A stretch of 64,000 bases of DNA from Alopecurus myosuroides. Its lineage: Eukaryota > Streptophyta > Magnoliopsida > Poales > Poaceae. The first letter of the stretch is position 1, and the number at the start of each line of letters is the position of its first letter. The notes below the pieces were generated by a model. The model ran no database searches. It was not told the origin of the DNA and saw only the letters and a program-made list of their open reading frames with translations. A program made the position numbers and the translations under genes. Where the stretch lies: NCBI GenBank assembly GCA_028641055.1, contig CM054058.1:243026187-243090186 (forward strand). The letters run 5' to 3'. Positions 12,370 through 24,990 of the stretch are shown here, piece after piece.

Positions 12370-13991
12370 TTATGCTACACCTTGATGGTGCCTTGAGGCG
12401 CCAGAAATTCTTTGCTATGGATGGTGTTTTGGGAACCCCAAGAGGAGGGTGTGATGAGTGCAGCGGTAAGAATTTCCCTCAGTTAAGAACCAAGGTTATC
12501 AATCCAGTAGGAGAAAGAGGATCTTTGGAGGGTTGATGCCACTGACGGTGGTGATGGCGCCTCACCGGTGTCAGCAACAACGCGGAACCTGCACACAACA
12601 CAACCCAAATACTTTGTCCCAACGGTACATTGAGGTTGTCAATCTCGCCGGTCTTGCTGAAAACAAAGATTAGACGTATAGTGTGGAAATGGTATATGCT
12701 TGAATTATATAAAGAAAGCAGGGGATTGTAGTGGTTTGTTTAACAGTGTAGGAAAATGGACCGGGGTTCATAGGTCCACTAGTGGTGTCTTTCCATAAAA
12801 GATAGCATGCTGGGTGAACAAATTACAGCTAGGTAATTTACAAATAGAGGTTGCACCGTAGTGCACATTCATGACATGATGCCTACTATGATATTTAGTG
12901 CAGGCATTACAACAATATACATAGACCGTAATCCAACTGCATCTATGACTAATAATCCACCCTCAGGTTATCATCCGAACCCCCTTAGGTATTAAATTGC
13001 AAACAACAGATAATCGCATTAAGAAATGTGTGTAATGTAAGCAATGATTGTGCACGCGGGCACTCACACCGCTGTTTTCTCCCTGGTGGCAAAAACACAT
13101 CATCCCCTGTCACGTTTCTGTCAGTCGATCACAGGCAAAAAGGAGGCATGAACCCAACTATCGAGCATAAATACTCCCTCTTGGAGTCACTAGCAACTAC
13201 TTGGCTAGAGAAACCACTAGCAACGGAAAGCATGCAAGATCACAAATAACATATGCAATAAAGACTATAATCAACTTGGCATAAGTTCAATATTCATCGA
13301 ATCCCAGCAAACACAGCGCATAGAATTACATAAGAACGATCTCGATCATGTTAGGCAGCTCACGAGATCTAAACATTGAGGCTTAGGAGGAGAAGACAAC
13401 CATCTAGCTACTTCTATGGACCCGTAGTCAAACGATGAACTACTCACGCATCACTCCGGAGGCAGACATGGTGATGAGGAGGCCTCCGGTGATTATCTCC
13501 TCTCTGGCAGGGTGCTGGGAGACAGCTTCAGACCCCCTGATCTAGAGTTGACGACGACGGTGGTTGCGGAACTTTTTGGGGATTTTTGATCAAGTGCCTA
13601 GGGTTTACCTCCGGAGGGGAATAAATAGGCGAAAGGGCAAAGGCGGTGGAGCCCTAGGGGCCCACACAACCCCCCGGTGCGGCCAAGGGGGGGCGCCACC
13701 CTATGGTGTGGGCCCCCTGAGGCCCCCCTCCGGGTCTCTTCGGGACTCCGTGGAACCTTCGGGAATTCTAAGACTTCCGGGCTTCAAAATTTCCAATTCC
13801 GAGAATATTTCCAGAACAACTTTTCTGAAAATAAAAACAGCAGAAAACAGGGAGCTGGCTCTGTGGCATCTTGTCAATAGGTTAGTCCAGAAAATCGATA
13901 AAAATGACATAAAGAAGGCAGAAAACATGTAGCAATTGGCATAATATCATCATGGAACATCAGAAATTATAGATACGTTGGAGACGTATCA
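12370..13991 (-). repeat. 5' LTR of the non-autonomous element
   Basis: Intact LTR of 1622 bp beginning TGATACGTCTCCAACGTATC at 13991 and ending GTGTAGCATAA at 12370. It aligns end to end with the two parts of the 3' LTR. The upper end is flanked by the GTAAC duplication and the lower end is followed by the primer site. The ORFs that can be drawn in it on either strand have no recognisable domain. Confidence 0.85.
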
Positions 13992-13996
13992 GTAAC
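13992..13996. repeat. Target site duplication GTAAC (upper copy)
   Basis: Partner of 5075-5079. It follows directly on the TGATACGTC end of the 5' LTR. Confidence 0.85.
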
Positions 13997-15447
13997 ACAT
14001 GAGCAATTTACTTTGGAGTGGCGGTTAATTACCACATGTAGGTAGGTATGGTGGATACAATGGGAAAACTTTGGTTTTTGGGAGTTGGATGCACCATTAG
14101 AGCTAATACTCAGTACAGGTGGAGGCTAGCAAAAGACTGGGAGCGACAAATCAAGAGAGCATAAGAGCCATAATCATGCATAACGACATAAACATAATTA
14201 ATCAAAGCATAAGTGGTACCACAAGTTCAAAAACTAAATGATCATGGAGGTTATTCGTGACTGTTTCATAGTCATAAACATGGTGTGAGCATGCGCCAAG
14301 TCAACCAAATAAAACATTCAAAGGAGAACATCACAAATTTATGCTTCAATATGACAAGAACAACTCATGATTCTTTCAATGGAACATTAAACACTCTCAG
14401 CTATTGAGGCTAATCATGCTACTAAATAACCACAAGGCTTTAGAACAAAATAACTTCTAGCATGATATGAAAAAGTCTAGCCACAGTCTATACAAGCTTC
14501 TACTTGCACCGTTAAAAAATCTACCTCAAGCAACAATTTTTTTCCCAACAAGCACCATACAAAAAATGCTTTAACAAAAACTCTCTAAATGCTACAACAA
14601 GAAAACATGAGAGTATTCACATAACACTACTAAAACTAACAGCTCTGAACAAGAGATGCTATGAAAACGAGAGCTAAACAGGAATTTTTGCAGCAACTAG
14701 AAGAAAAAGTAAGAATACTAGCATAGCAAGTATTCAAACGAAAAAGCAGAGCGTGTCTCTCTCCCAAAAAAATAATGCTAGGGTCCAACTATATTATTGC
14801 AGCAAGTAAAAAAACAGAAAATGAAGGAAAACAAAAGAAAAACAAACAGACGCTCCAAGAAACTTCATATGATGTGACCGAATAAAAATATAGTTTCACG
14901 AGAAGTGACCTGATAGATAGTTGATGAAGAAGGGGATGCCTTGGGAATCCCCAAGATTAGATGCTTGTGTCTTCTAAAAATATGCTTGGATGAACCACGG
15001 GGGGCATCCCCAGGCTTTGACCTTGCACTCTTCTTGATCACATATATGACCTCTTCTCTTGACCCTTGAAAACTTCCTTCACACCACACTCAAACAATAA
15101 TTCACATTAGAGGGTTAGTTCAACAATTAAAAATCCATTGGTCCTGTATGGCACAAGTGCTATTGATACTTTTAAACATTAGCTACAGCCCCTGATGTTT
15201 CGTGAAGAAAAGAAATCCACTTGACATCGCAAAAGAGCAAATGCAAGAAAAATGGCAGAATCTGTCAAAACCAGAACAGTCTGTAAAGAAGAATTTTTTC
15301 GAGGCACCTATGTTGCTCAGATCGAAAAACTTTAAGAACGAAAAAGTTGGAGAATTAGCTGTGGAACAAGCACAAGAAATTTCAGGTCATTCTGATTTTT
15401 CTATGATTTATACGATTTTTTGCGGTGTACAGCAGAAATCTGTTTCC
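13992..15447 (-). mobile_element. Old Gypsy remnant, 3' internal part (upper piece)
   Basis: Continues the remnant at 4327-5079 across the inserted element and matches 9211-10660 of that element. It contains no conserved frame. At 15447 it abuts an LTR fragment of the same family without the 5' internal region, so the older element carries a large internal deletion. Confidence 0.7.
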
Positions 15448-15450
15448 TCC

Positions 15451-15709
15451 GGTTCTCTTTGGGACTCCGTGGAACCTTCGGGAATTCTAAGACTTTCGGG
15501 CTTCGATTTTTCCAATTCTATGAATATTTCTAGAACAACTTTTCTGAAACTAAAGATATCAGAAAACAGGGAACTGGCTCTGTGGCATCTTCTCAATAGG
15601 TTAGTCCAGAAAATCGATAAAAATGACATAAAGTTCATAGAAAACATTTGGGAAACAATAAGAAAATAACATGGAACATCAGAAATTAAGGATACATTTA
15701 TGACGTATC
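15451..15709 (-). repeat. Truncated Gypsy LTR start
   Basis: Begins at 15709 with TGATACGTCATAAATGTATC on the minus strand, a mutated TGATACGTCTCCAACGTATC, and follows the LTR of 12370-13991 for about 260 bp before breaking off. The part 15531-15709 is the first component of the tandem unit described at 15531-20838. Confidence 0.75.
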
Positions 15710-18700
15710 AACAGGAAAACATGGTTATCTAATATTAGTGAGTTTGTCTAAGAGACAATAAAAATGTCTAATAGGTGTGTTTATGTCTCTACGCGTGCGT
15801 ATGGTTTTTCCTTTGAATTTCACATTTAGTAACCATAGAAGTTATAGAATAAAAACATATTACATCAATCATAAACAGATGTATATTATTGCCTCTTGGG
15901 CATATATCCAACAGTCGTCCCAGTTGCCCAAGAAAAAATAATTCAATTATCTTACCTCAGCACCCAATGGCATTGCGGTGCTGCTCATGGTATATCCTTT
16001 GTTCTTGGATCTTAAACTTCAGGTCTATGTGTATTTTCATATCTTGAATAACTACTTCTCCACTTGATCTAGACGATACTCGTGGTTGAAATGTTTGCTT
16101 TTGCGGTAAAAATCTCAGTGCTTTAACTAACAAGTCAGTTTGTTGTTTTCATGGAACCGTTACCAATGTGGTGGGTCCGTCAAGTACCCAGTGCTGACAA
16201 CCCTCTATGGACACGCGCAGATTCTTTTAACAGTGGGCCCTCTCGCTGTCATTCCATAGGAGTGTCCTTAGTATCGTCATGTACTAGTGTATGATCAGTC
16301 TATATATAATCGAATCACGTGGGTCAAAATCTCGGAGAGTTGATTCTACAAACAAACACGTCTCTTATGCCATGCCTTGTCCTAGTAAAAATACATACGT
16401 TCATACAAAATGCTGGTCAAGTCGACCTCAATGAATTCTTCTATATCTTGTACAACCATCCTCCGCACCTCGAATAAAATCCACCATCCACGGCACATCG
16501 AGTATCAATTTCTCAGGTGAAATTTCGCATGAATTATTCCCTATCATGTACTCCCTCTGGTCCTTTTTCTCTCGGTATAACTTTTTTTTTTCTCTAGAAC
16601 AACTTATCTGAAACTAAAAACATCAGAAAACAGGGAACTGGCTCTGTGGCATCTTCTCAATAGGTTAGTACAAAAAATCGATAAAAATGACATAAAGTTC
16701 ATAGCAAACATGTGGGAAATAATAAGAAAATAACATGGAACATCAGAAATTAAGGATACATTTATGACGTATCAACAGGAAAACATGGTTATCTAATATT
16801 AGTGAGTTTGTCTAAGAGACAATAAAACTGTCTAATAGGTGTGTTTATGTCTCTACGCGTGCGTATGGTTTTTCCTTTGAATTTCACATTTAGTAACCAT
16901 AGAAGTTATAGAATAAAAACATATTACATCAATCGTAAACATATGCATATTATTGTCTCTTGGGCATATATCCAACAGTCCTCCCAGTTGCAGAAGAAAA
17001 AATAATTCAATTATCTTACCTCAGCACCCAATGGCATTGCGGTGCTGCTCATGGTATATCCTTTGTTCTTGGATCTTAAACTTCAGGTCTATGTGTATTT
17101 TCATATATTGAATAACTACTTCTCCACTTGATCTAGACGATACTCGTGGTTGAAATGTTTGCTTTTGCGTTAAAAATCTCAGTGCTTTAACTAACAAGAC
17201 AATTTGTTGTTTTCATGGAACCGTTACCAATGTGGTGGGTCCGTCAAGTACCCAGTGCAAACAACCCTCTATGGACACGCGCAGATTCTTTTAACAGTGG
17301 GCCCTCTCGCTGTCATTCCATAGGAGTGTCCTTAGTATCGTCATGTACTAGTGTATGATCAGTCTATATATAATCCAATCACGTGGGTAAAAATCTCGCA
17401 GAGTTGATTCTACAAACAAACACGTCTCTTATGCCATGCCTTGTCCTAGTAAAAATACATACGTTCATTCAAAATGCTGGTCAAGTCGACCTTAATGAAT
17501 TCTTCTATATCTTGTACAACCATCCTCCGCACCTCGAATTAAATCCACCATCCACGGCACCTCGAGTATCAATTTCTCAGGTGAAATTCCGCATCAATTA
17601 TTCCCTATCACGTACTCCCTCTGGTCCTTTTTCTCTCGCTATAACTTTTTTTCTCTAGAGAAACTTTTCTGAAACTAAAAACATCAGAAAACAGGGAACT
17701 GGCTCTGTGGCATCTTCTCAATAGGTTAGTCCAGAAAATCGATAAAAATGACATAAATTTCATAGCAAACATGTGGGAAACAATAAGAAAATAACATGGA
17801 ACATCAGAAATTAAGGATACATTTATGACGTATCAACAGGAAAACATGGTTATCTAATATTAGTGAGTTTGTCTAAGAGACAATAAAAATGTCTAATAGG
17901 TGTGTTTATGTCTCTATGCGTGCGTATGGTTTTTCCTTTGAATTCCACATTTAGTAACCATAGAAGTTATAGAATAAAAACATATTGCATCAATCGTAAA
18001 CAGATGTATATTATTGTCTCTTGGGCATATATCCAACAGTCCTCCCAGTTGCACAAGAAAACATAATTCAATTATCTTACCTCAGCACCCAATGGCATTG
18101 CGGTGCTGCTCATGGTATATCCTTTGTTCTTGGATCTTAAACTTCGGGTCTATGTGGATTTTCATATCTTGAATAACTACTACTCCACTTGATCTAGACG
18201 ATACTCGTGGTTGAAATGTTTGCTTTTGCGGTAAAAATCTCAGTGCTTTAACTAACAAGACAGTTTGTTCTTTTCATGGAACCGTTACCAATGTGGTGGG
18301 TCCGTCAAGTACCCAGTGCTAACAACCCTCTATGGACACGCGCAGATTCTTTTAACAGTGGGCCCTCTCGCTGTCATTCCATAGGAGTGTCCTTAGTATC
18401 GTCATGTACTAGTGTATGATCAGACTATATAGAATCCAATCACGTGGGTCAAAATCTTGCAGAGTTGATTCTACAAACAAACACGTCTCTTATGCCATGC
18501 CTTGTCCTTGTAAAAATACATACGTTCATACAAAATGCTGGTCAAGTCGACCTCAATGAATTCTTCTATATCTTGTACAACCATCCTCCGCACCTCGAAT
18601 AAAATCCACCATCCACGGCACCTCGAGTATCAATTTCTCAGGTGAAATTCCGCATCAATTATTCCCTATCACGTACTCCCTCTGGTCCATTTTCTCTCGG

Positions 18701-20838
18701 TATAATTTTTTTCTCTAAAATAACTTTTCTGAAACTAAAAACATCAGAAAACAGGGAAGTAGCTCCGTGGCATCTTCTCAATAGGTTAGTCCAGAAAATC
18801 GATAAAAATGACATAAAGTTCATTGCAAACATGTGGGAAACAATAAGAAAATAACATGGAATATCAGAAATTAACGATACGTTTATGACGTATCAACAGG
18901 AAAACATGGTTATCTAATATTAGTGAGTCTGTCTAAGAGACAATAAAAATGTCTAATAGGTGTGTTTCTGTCTCTACGCGTGCGTATGGTTTTTTCCTTT
19001 GAATTTCACATTTAGTAACCATAGAAGTTATAGAATAAAAACATATTACATCAATCGTAAACAGATGTATATTATTGTCTCTGGGGCATATATCCAACAG
19101 TCCTCCCAGTTGCACAAGAAAAAATAATTCAATTATCTTACCTCAGCACCCAATGGCATTGCGGTGCTGCTCATGGTATATCCTTTGTTCTTGGATCTTA
19201 AACTTCAGGTCTATGTGTATTTTCATATCTTGAATAACTACTTCTCCACTTGATCTAGGCGATACTCGTGGTTGAAATGTTTGCTTTTGCGGTAAAAATC
19301 TCAGTGCTGTATCTAACAAGACAGTTTGTTGTTTTCATGGAACCGTTACCAATGTGGTGGGTCCGTCAAGTACCCAATGCTGACAACCCTCTATGGACAC
19401 GCGCAGATTCTTTTAACAGTGGGCCCTCTCGATGTCATTCCATAGGAGTGTCCTTAGTATCGTCATGTACTAGTGTATGATCAAACTATATAGAATCCAA
19501 TCACGTGGGTCAAAATCTTGCAGAGTTGATTCTACAAACAAACACGTCTCTTATGCCATGCCTTGTCCTAGTAAAAATACATACGTTCATACAAAATGCT
19601 GGTCAAGTCGACCTCAATGAATTCTTCTATATCTTGTACAACCATCCTCCGCACCTCGAATAAATTCCACCATCCACAGCACCTCGAGTATCAATTTCTC
19701 AGGTGAAATTCCGCATCAATTATTTTGTATCACATACTCCCTCTGGTCCTTTTTCTCTCGGTATAACTTTTTTTCTCTAGAACAAATTTTCTGAAACTAA
19801 AAACATCAGAAAACAGGGAACTGGCTCTGTGGCATCTTCTCAATAGGTTAGTCCAGAAAATCGATAAAAATGACATAAAGTTCATAGCAAACATGTGGGA
19901 AACAATAAGAAATAACATGGAACATCAGAAATTAAGTATACATTTATGACGTATCAACAGGAAAACATGGTTATCTAATATTAGTGAGTTTGTCTAAGAG
20001 GCAATAAAAATGTCTAATAGGTGTGTTTATGTCACTATGCGTGCGTATGGTTTTTTCCTTGGAATTTCACATGTAGTGACCATAGCAGTTATAGAATAAA
20101 AACATATTACATCAATCGTAAACAGATGTATATTATTGTCTCTTGGGCATATATCCAACAGTCCTCCCAGTTGCACAAGAAAAAATAATTCAATTATCTT
20201 ACCTCAGCACCCAATGGCATTGCGGTGCTGCTCATGGTATATCCTTTGTTCTTGGATCTTAAACTTCAGTTCTATGTGTATTTTCATATCTTGAATAACT
20301 ACTTTTCCACTTGATCTAGACGATACTCGTGGTTGAAATGTTTGCTTTTGCGGTAATAATCTCAGTGCTTTAACTAACAAGACAGTTTGTTGTTTTCATG
20401 GAACCGTTACCAATGTGGTGGGTCCGTCAAGTACCCAGTGCTGACAACCCTCTATGGACACGCGCATATTCTTTTAAAAGTGGGCCCTCTCGCTGTCATT
20501 CCATAGGAGTGTCCTTAGTATCGCCATGTACTAGTGTATGATCAGACTATGTAGAATCCAATCACGTGGGTCAAAATCTTCCAGAGTTGATTCTACGAAC
20601 AAACACATCTCTTATGCCATGCCTTGTCCTAGTAAAAATACATACGTTCATACAAAATGCTGGTCAAGTCGACCTCAATGAATTCTTCTATATCTTGTAC
20701 AACCATCCTCCGCATCTCGAATAAAATCCACCATCCACGGCACCTCGAGTATCAATTTCTCAGGTGAAATTCCGCATCAATTATTCCCTATCACGTACTC
20801 CCTCTGGTCCTTTTTCTCTCGCTATAACTTTTTTTCTC
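15531..20838. repeat. Tandem array: five copies of a ~1.06 kb chimeric unit
   Basis: Five head-to-tail units start at 15531, 16595, 17656, 18716 and 19778 (lengths 1064, 1061, 1060, 1062, 1061) and are nearly identical by eye. Each holds, in order, a Gypsy LTR start (about 179 bp), a Copia LTR start (about 203 bp), about 640 bp of other sequence including a CACGTGGG motif, and the first ~40 bp of a Stowaway-like MITE end. The last unit runs on into the rest of that MITE, and the first is preceded by the rest of the Gypsy LTR, so the array was made from a pre-existing junction of three transposons. No protein-coding capacity is apparent. Confidence 0.9.
15711..15913 (-). repeat. Copia LTR start fragment inside the tandem unit
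   Basis: On the minus strand it begins TGTTGGATATATGCCCAAG, the BARE/Angela-type LTR start, preceded by an ACTGGGACGAC purine tract. It is broken after about 203 bp by the Gypsy LTR start at 15709. The same fragment recurs in the other four units about every 1061 bp. Confidence 0.7.
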
Positions 20839-21196
20839 TCGTTTTTTTCTCATTTTACTTTGTGTGTTACAATTGTTGAGTCATTCTTTCAAACCATGCC
20901 CCTCTCATTGTGCTTTCTCCCTAACTTCTCACTCCAATCGTTGAGGGAGAGATGCACATGCAGCACAGAGCTGGAGACAGAAGTAAGTGCGCACGTGATT
21001 TAAGATGTTTGGACCACTTGGCCAATTGTTTCATGCAAACAACAACTACCCAACCAATTGTTTGCATGCACACAATGACTACCTAAAAATTTCTCCATGA
21101 CAAATAAGGGGCAAAATCTTCCCATTTTCACTAAGTAATACCCTCCTTGGTATACGGACTAGACCATACACGCATAGAAAATAGGACTGGATGGAG
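20798..21196. mobile_element. Stowaway-like MITE
   Basis: Left end CTCCCTCTGGTCCT preceded by TA; right end complement CTCCATCCAGTCCT. The two match at most positions and resemble the Stowaway consensus start CTCCCTCCGT. The element is about 400 bp, non-coding. The right TA is changed to TG. Its first ~40 bp are also found at the end of each tandem unit to the left. Confidence 0.55.
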
Positions 21197-22540
21197 TGCA
21201 ACAATAATATAAATACTTCCAAATTGAGTTAAATAAATAGAATTATCTTGTTGATAAATGTTGAGAGGAACACAAAATATACCAACATGAAATACCTAAT
21301 CCTTTGTGTTGATTTTAATATCGTTTTGGGCCACTATTTGTAGAAGGGCTTAATACTTGATATTACATTTCATATTGTCTTTGATCCATATTTCTTGTTA
21401 TTTTCTAGCAATCCGCATGAGCTCTACCTTTTTATTGAGTAGAAAAAATTTGTCGGTTTAACTAGTTAAAACCATCAAAAAAGTACTGGTACAATGGGCC
21501 TTGGGCTCCCACTATTCGACTAAGCAATGACACCGAGGACAAATGCTCCACCAGAATACCAACACAACAACGAAAAATAAGTGTCCACGATTACAAGTTG
21601 AATTATCACTAAGGAAGATTCTCGCTGTGTCATGGAAACCTCACATCATCTGTGGAGGAGCTAGATCCAACATGACTCGTCAAGAGGCTCAAAGAAACCT
21701 CAATAGGCTCCTGAAAGGGGCACGAAGGACGGCTCGCCAAAAGTGCAGAAGAAAATTTCTTATAGCCCAACAAACATACAAAAACTAGTAGGCATATCAA
21801 AACTAAGCTCGAGGTGCTTGTTATTTTATCTGCAAATAGGAGGTAAAAACATCAAGAAGGATTGTAACAACATTTTCTCTACCACATATGATGCAAAAGG
21901 ATGGAGGTTTTGCCTCATTTTCGAGAAAAAAATAGTGTGCCTACATATCAGAAAGATCGAGACCATCTACGTCTCACAAAGTATGAGAAATAGCTTGGTT
22001 GGTAAAATACTTGTTCGTGATTAAAATCCAAATTTAGGTTGCTAGGAACATGCTCTGCCAGTCAAATGGTCCCTGGCAATGTTTTAAGTGTATAACAGTG
22101 GGAGCAAGTTTAACAATCCTTTTGAGGTACCAAATCTTCTACCAAGTCTTTTCGTCTTTATATCAAATATCATGTGCTCCTAATGTAGTGAGATACTAGC
22201 TTGTTTGATAATAATTCATATGAAACACAAATAACAAGTATAACGATGAAGCTAGGAATAAGAAACATCGCTTACACATTTTTTGTCTCTTCAAGCGTAA
22301 AGAGTGTGCATCGCCTGCAATATTTGACGCGGATATGCATGAGGAAACTAATTATAAATTTAGTAAATTTAATGCAACTTGTATTATACTGATGTACGTA
22401 ACTTAATTAATCATATTAATCGTATGATGGAGATTTAGAGAAAAATCCAGAGTAGTTCGTACTTTTGTTCCTTTTAAAATAAGGCTCATTTTGTGACCTT
22501 TCATTAGACGATAACTTGTAAACCGAATCAAGGCTGTTGC
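21197..22540. other. Unassigned AT-rich sequence
   Basis: No recognised gene or complete transposon. Small open frames exist (for example 21543-21788 on plus, a basic stretch RRTARQKCRRKF) but none shows a known domain. Probably decayed repeat DNA. Confidence 0.5.
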
Positions 22541-22830
22541 CCTAATGATCTAGTTTTTCAGAATCAACCGCTAAAGAATCTCGAGAACACTCTTTTCAGA
22601 CCCACCGCTAAGGCTTATGCCCCTAGGCTATCACCGGTAGCGAATCGGTAGATTCATACCAAACCGCCTTCATCGCAGGGAGGTTCATTCTCGATGGTGT
22701 TCTAGCGCTCCACGAGATAATTCACGAATTTCACTCTTGTCGGTCTAAGGAGATCTCCTTAAGTCGAACTTTGAGAGAGCTCACGACCATGTCAGCCGGT
22801 CGTTTCTTAGAGAAGTGTCTATGCACTAAG
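22541..22830 (+). pseudogene. LINE reverse transcriptase fragment
   Basis: Plus-strand translation across 22600-22740 gives APRLSPVAN followed by QTAFIAGRFILDGVLALHE and IIHEFH. This is the conserved segment of plant non-LTR reverse transcriptases (ANRL..NQTAFI.GRFI....AHEIIHE). The reading frame is interrupted by a stop or frameshift on both sides and no endonuclease or C-terminal zinc finger is adjacent. A short relic of a different LINE copy from the one at 38171-52545. Confidence 0.65.
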
Positions 22831-24487
22831 GCTTTGAAGCTAGATACATTTATAGGAGAGGTCTCAAATTTGATTCTTGGTGGTGTTTAGCACCTCTAGT
22901 ATGTTGAAGATACAGTGATACCATAAATCATAACTAGCCAATGCCAATTTGAATTTTCTTTTGATATATTTAGAGCTTATATCAGTTCTAAAGATCAATT
23001 TGCACAATCATTTCTATGGTTCATTCTCCTGCAGGACAAGCCAGAGTAGCTAAACTTCTCAACTTGCAGTCAGGAAGCCTTTCGTATCTAAACATGGTTT
23101 ATTTTGAACCACTCTTGGGAAAGGTGCGAAATATAGTTGAACCATGGAACTCGAGATTTATGCCATGCTGCGCAATTGACCCTGACAAAGTGACAAGCTC
23201 ATCCTTATCTATAGCCTTCCCGCACTATAGGTGAGAAAGAGAGATCATTGTGCTCCTTAGACACCAGTACTCCAAAACCTTTTTGCCGGTGGCTGTCGTT
23301 CCGCATACTTAGTCTACTTGGTGTTGGGTAGCTAAGCTTATGTTTGCTTAATCATCTTACTAAGTTTTTTTCTGAAACATTTTTTTCTAAACTTGTTGGA
23401 ATTGTTTTTGTTTGACTAAGTGTTTGTGGTTCGTCAATCTTTAAACTGGTATGTCTAGTAGTATATTGTTGTCCCGTGGCTGTTGATTTTTTTTAGTTTA
23501 AAGTCGGCACATAGTGCTTTCTTTCTCACAAAATTGTGACATGCTCCTACCTTCTAGGTTATCTTTTGAAACAAGTGTCTTCAGGATTATCATGTCGCAT
23601 CACATTTAGGTTACTTTTTGAAACAAGTGACTTCTATAGGTTATCATGTCTCAGTAGATGGATCTTTTATGACTCATGATAGACGAGTTGGTAATGCGGC
23701 CGATGAGATTAGCACCAAAGTGAAGGTGTTGACGGTTGGTGTGTGGTACCTGGTATGTATGACGGTTGAGTCTCAAGACAAATCTTTGACTGAAAAGGGT
23801 GGTCATGCTGAAGTGAAGCCTAAAGTCGGGAATATCACTTTCTTATATTTGTTTTATGTCTCTTATTTTCTTTTTTGTTATGCGGATATGTGTGGGTCTT
23901 CGTTATACAGATCTGGTGTGTGAACTCTTGTGCTTCTATCTCCTTGATGCGAACTTTTGAATTTAACAAAGCATACTTTATTGGAGAAAAAGGTAAGTAA
24001 GGTGTCTTTTTTTGGGGGGGGGGGGGGGCAGCATTTTTGGCATCCCGGTTTTAAAGTATTTTTTAACATATTAAAATATTAATAAAAATATCACATGTAC
24101 ATGTTGATGTTCTATATGCTAAGGAAGTTACTTAAAGCCGACATTTTTTGTCGCCTGTAAAAAGACAAAATATATGCTAAAAATGACTACATAGACCATA
24201 AAAATATTGGTTTTTCGCAAAACTTTACGTGGTCACATAGAATATTGAGATGTATATGCCGAATATTTTGACATTTCAAAATGTCTTTTTTCGGTGGCAG
24301 GACGCTCCCATGTTTCGAATTGAATTTCCGGTATTTCTTTTAACATGTATTCCATGGTATGTTGTACGCAACAGGTCTGAACTCAAGCACGAATTGAGCT
24401 TTAAATTGTTTACGTCTTAAGTAGGAAGAAAATTTGGGCTCGGGCCCTGGTTGTCTAAAAAAGGGCATTACTTATCCTAATTTTCTG
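22831..24487. other. Unassigned sequence with a G homopolymer
   Basis: No gene is recognised. An imperfect ~55-bp tandem duplication containing TTTTTGAAACAAGTG lies at about 23560-23650. A run of 15 G follows 7 T at 24007-24028. The open frame 23618-23923 (101 codons, plus) has no family resemblance I can name and ends in a hydrophobic stretch; it may be chance. Confidence 0.45.
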
Positions 24488-24489
24488 TA

Positions 24490-24611
24490 CTCCATCCGTC
24501 TTAATTAACTATCATAAAGATAGACAAAAGTGAATGTATCTAGACATAATTTAGCGTTAGATACATCTACTTTTATCCATCTTTGTGACAATTAATTTAA
24601 GACCGAGGGAG
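24490..24611. mobile_element. Stowaway MITE
   Basis: A 122-bp element with TA on both sides (24488-24489 and 24612-24613). The left end CTCCATCCGTCTTAATTA and the right end complement CTCCCTCGGTCTTAAATT pair, and the arms continue complementary almost to the centre (TGTATCTA/TAGATACA). This is the classic Tc1/Mariner-derived Stowaway structure of Triticeae. Confidence 0.9.
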
Positions 24612-24868
24612 TACTATATTTTTAGCCGCCTAGCTTATGCATCTCAATTTAAGTTATTATTATTAACTCCCTAGGCCTAGTTTGGCAACACACTATTTAT
24701 AAAAGCAAAGTATTAACAAACTAAAGTATTTAGTTGCCAGGTAAAGGAATACTTCAGTTTTACATAATATTTCAGTTTAGGAAGAAACAAGTCAGGGCTG
24801 AAGTTTTCAATACATGTGAAAAATAAATTTTTAGGACAATACTTCAGCTTTAAAATCGCTCTGTCACC

Positions 24869-24990
24869 TTGCTGGTGCCTTGGATGATCTGGAAACAGAG
24901 AAACTTCTGTGCTTTTGACGGCGCTCAGGCCTCAATTCACACCTGCACCACTGATCAAGGAGGAGGCTACGCTATGGGCGAGAGCCGGAG
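24869..24990 (+). pseudogene. LINE ORF2 C-terminal fragment
   Basis: Plus-strand translation gives VPWMIWKQRNFCAFDGAQ, and in another frame LIKEEATLWARAGA. Both belong to the very end of plant LINE ORF2 after the reverse-transcriptase zinc finger; the LINE at 38290-38679 has SWMIWKERN in the same place. One frame change separates the two parts. It lies inside the MITE-like element. Confidence 0.65.

Larger units (their letters stand above)
5080..13991 (-). mobile_element. Non-autonomous Gypsy-type LTR retrotransposon, complete
   Basis: A full element on the minus strand bounded by GTAAC duplications. The 5' LTR is 12370-13991 (1622 bp). The 3' LTR is 5080-8172, about 1619 bp once the nested solo LTR and its 5-bp duplication are subtracted. 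The LTRs begin TGATACGTC and end near GTGTAGCATCA. The internal region (8173-12369, 4.2 kb) has a degenerate tRNA-Asp-type primer site, an acidic ORF of unknown function, and long non-coding sequence. I see no protease, reverse transcriptase or integrase. It probably used enzymes of an autonomous relative, such as the family of the element at 39732-50204, with which it shares 3' internal sequence. The family name was not assigned. Confidence 0.85.

Noticed and set aside
16290..16330. TATATATAAT and CACGTGGG as a promoter in each tandem unit
   Set aside because: The TATA-like run is not kept in all five units and no transcript or reading frame follows it. Spacing and order are not those of a normal G-box promoter.
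15531..20838. Regularly spaced repeats as a CRISPR-like array
   Set aside because: Units are about 1.06 kb, contiguous, made of transposon pieces, and the genome is plant.
24014..24028. Run of 15 G as a possible G-quadruplex
   Set aside because: A plain homopolymer next to T7 is more likely a slippage or assembly feature; no spaced G-tracts surround it.
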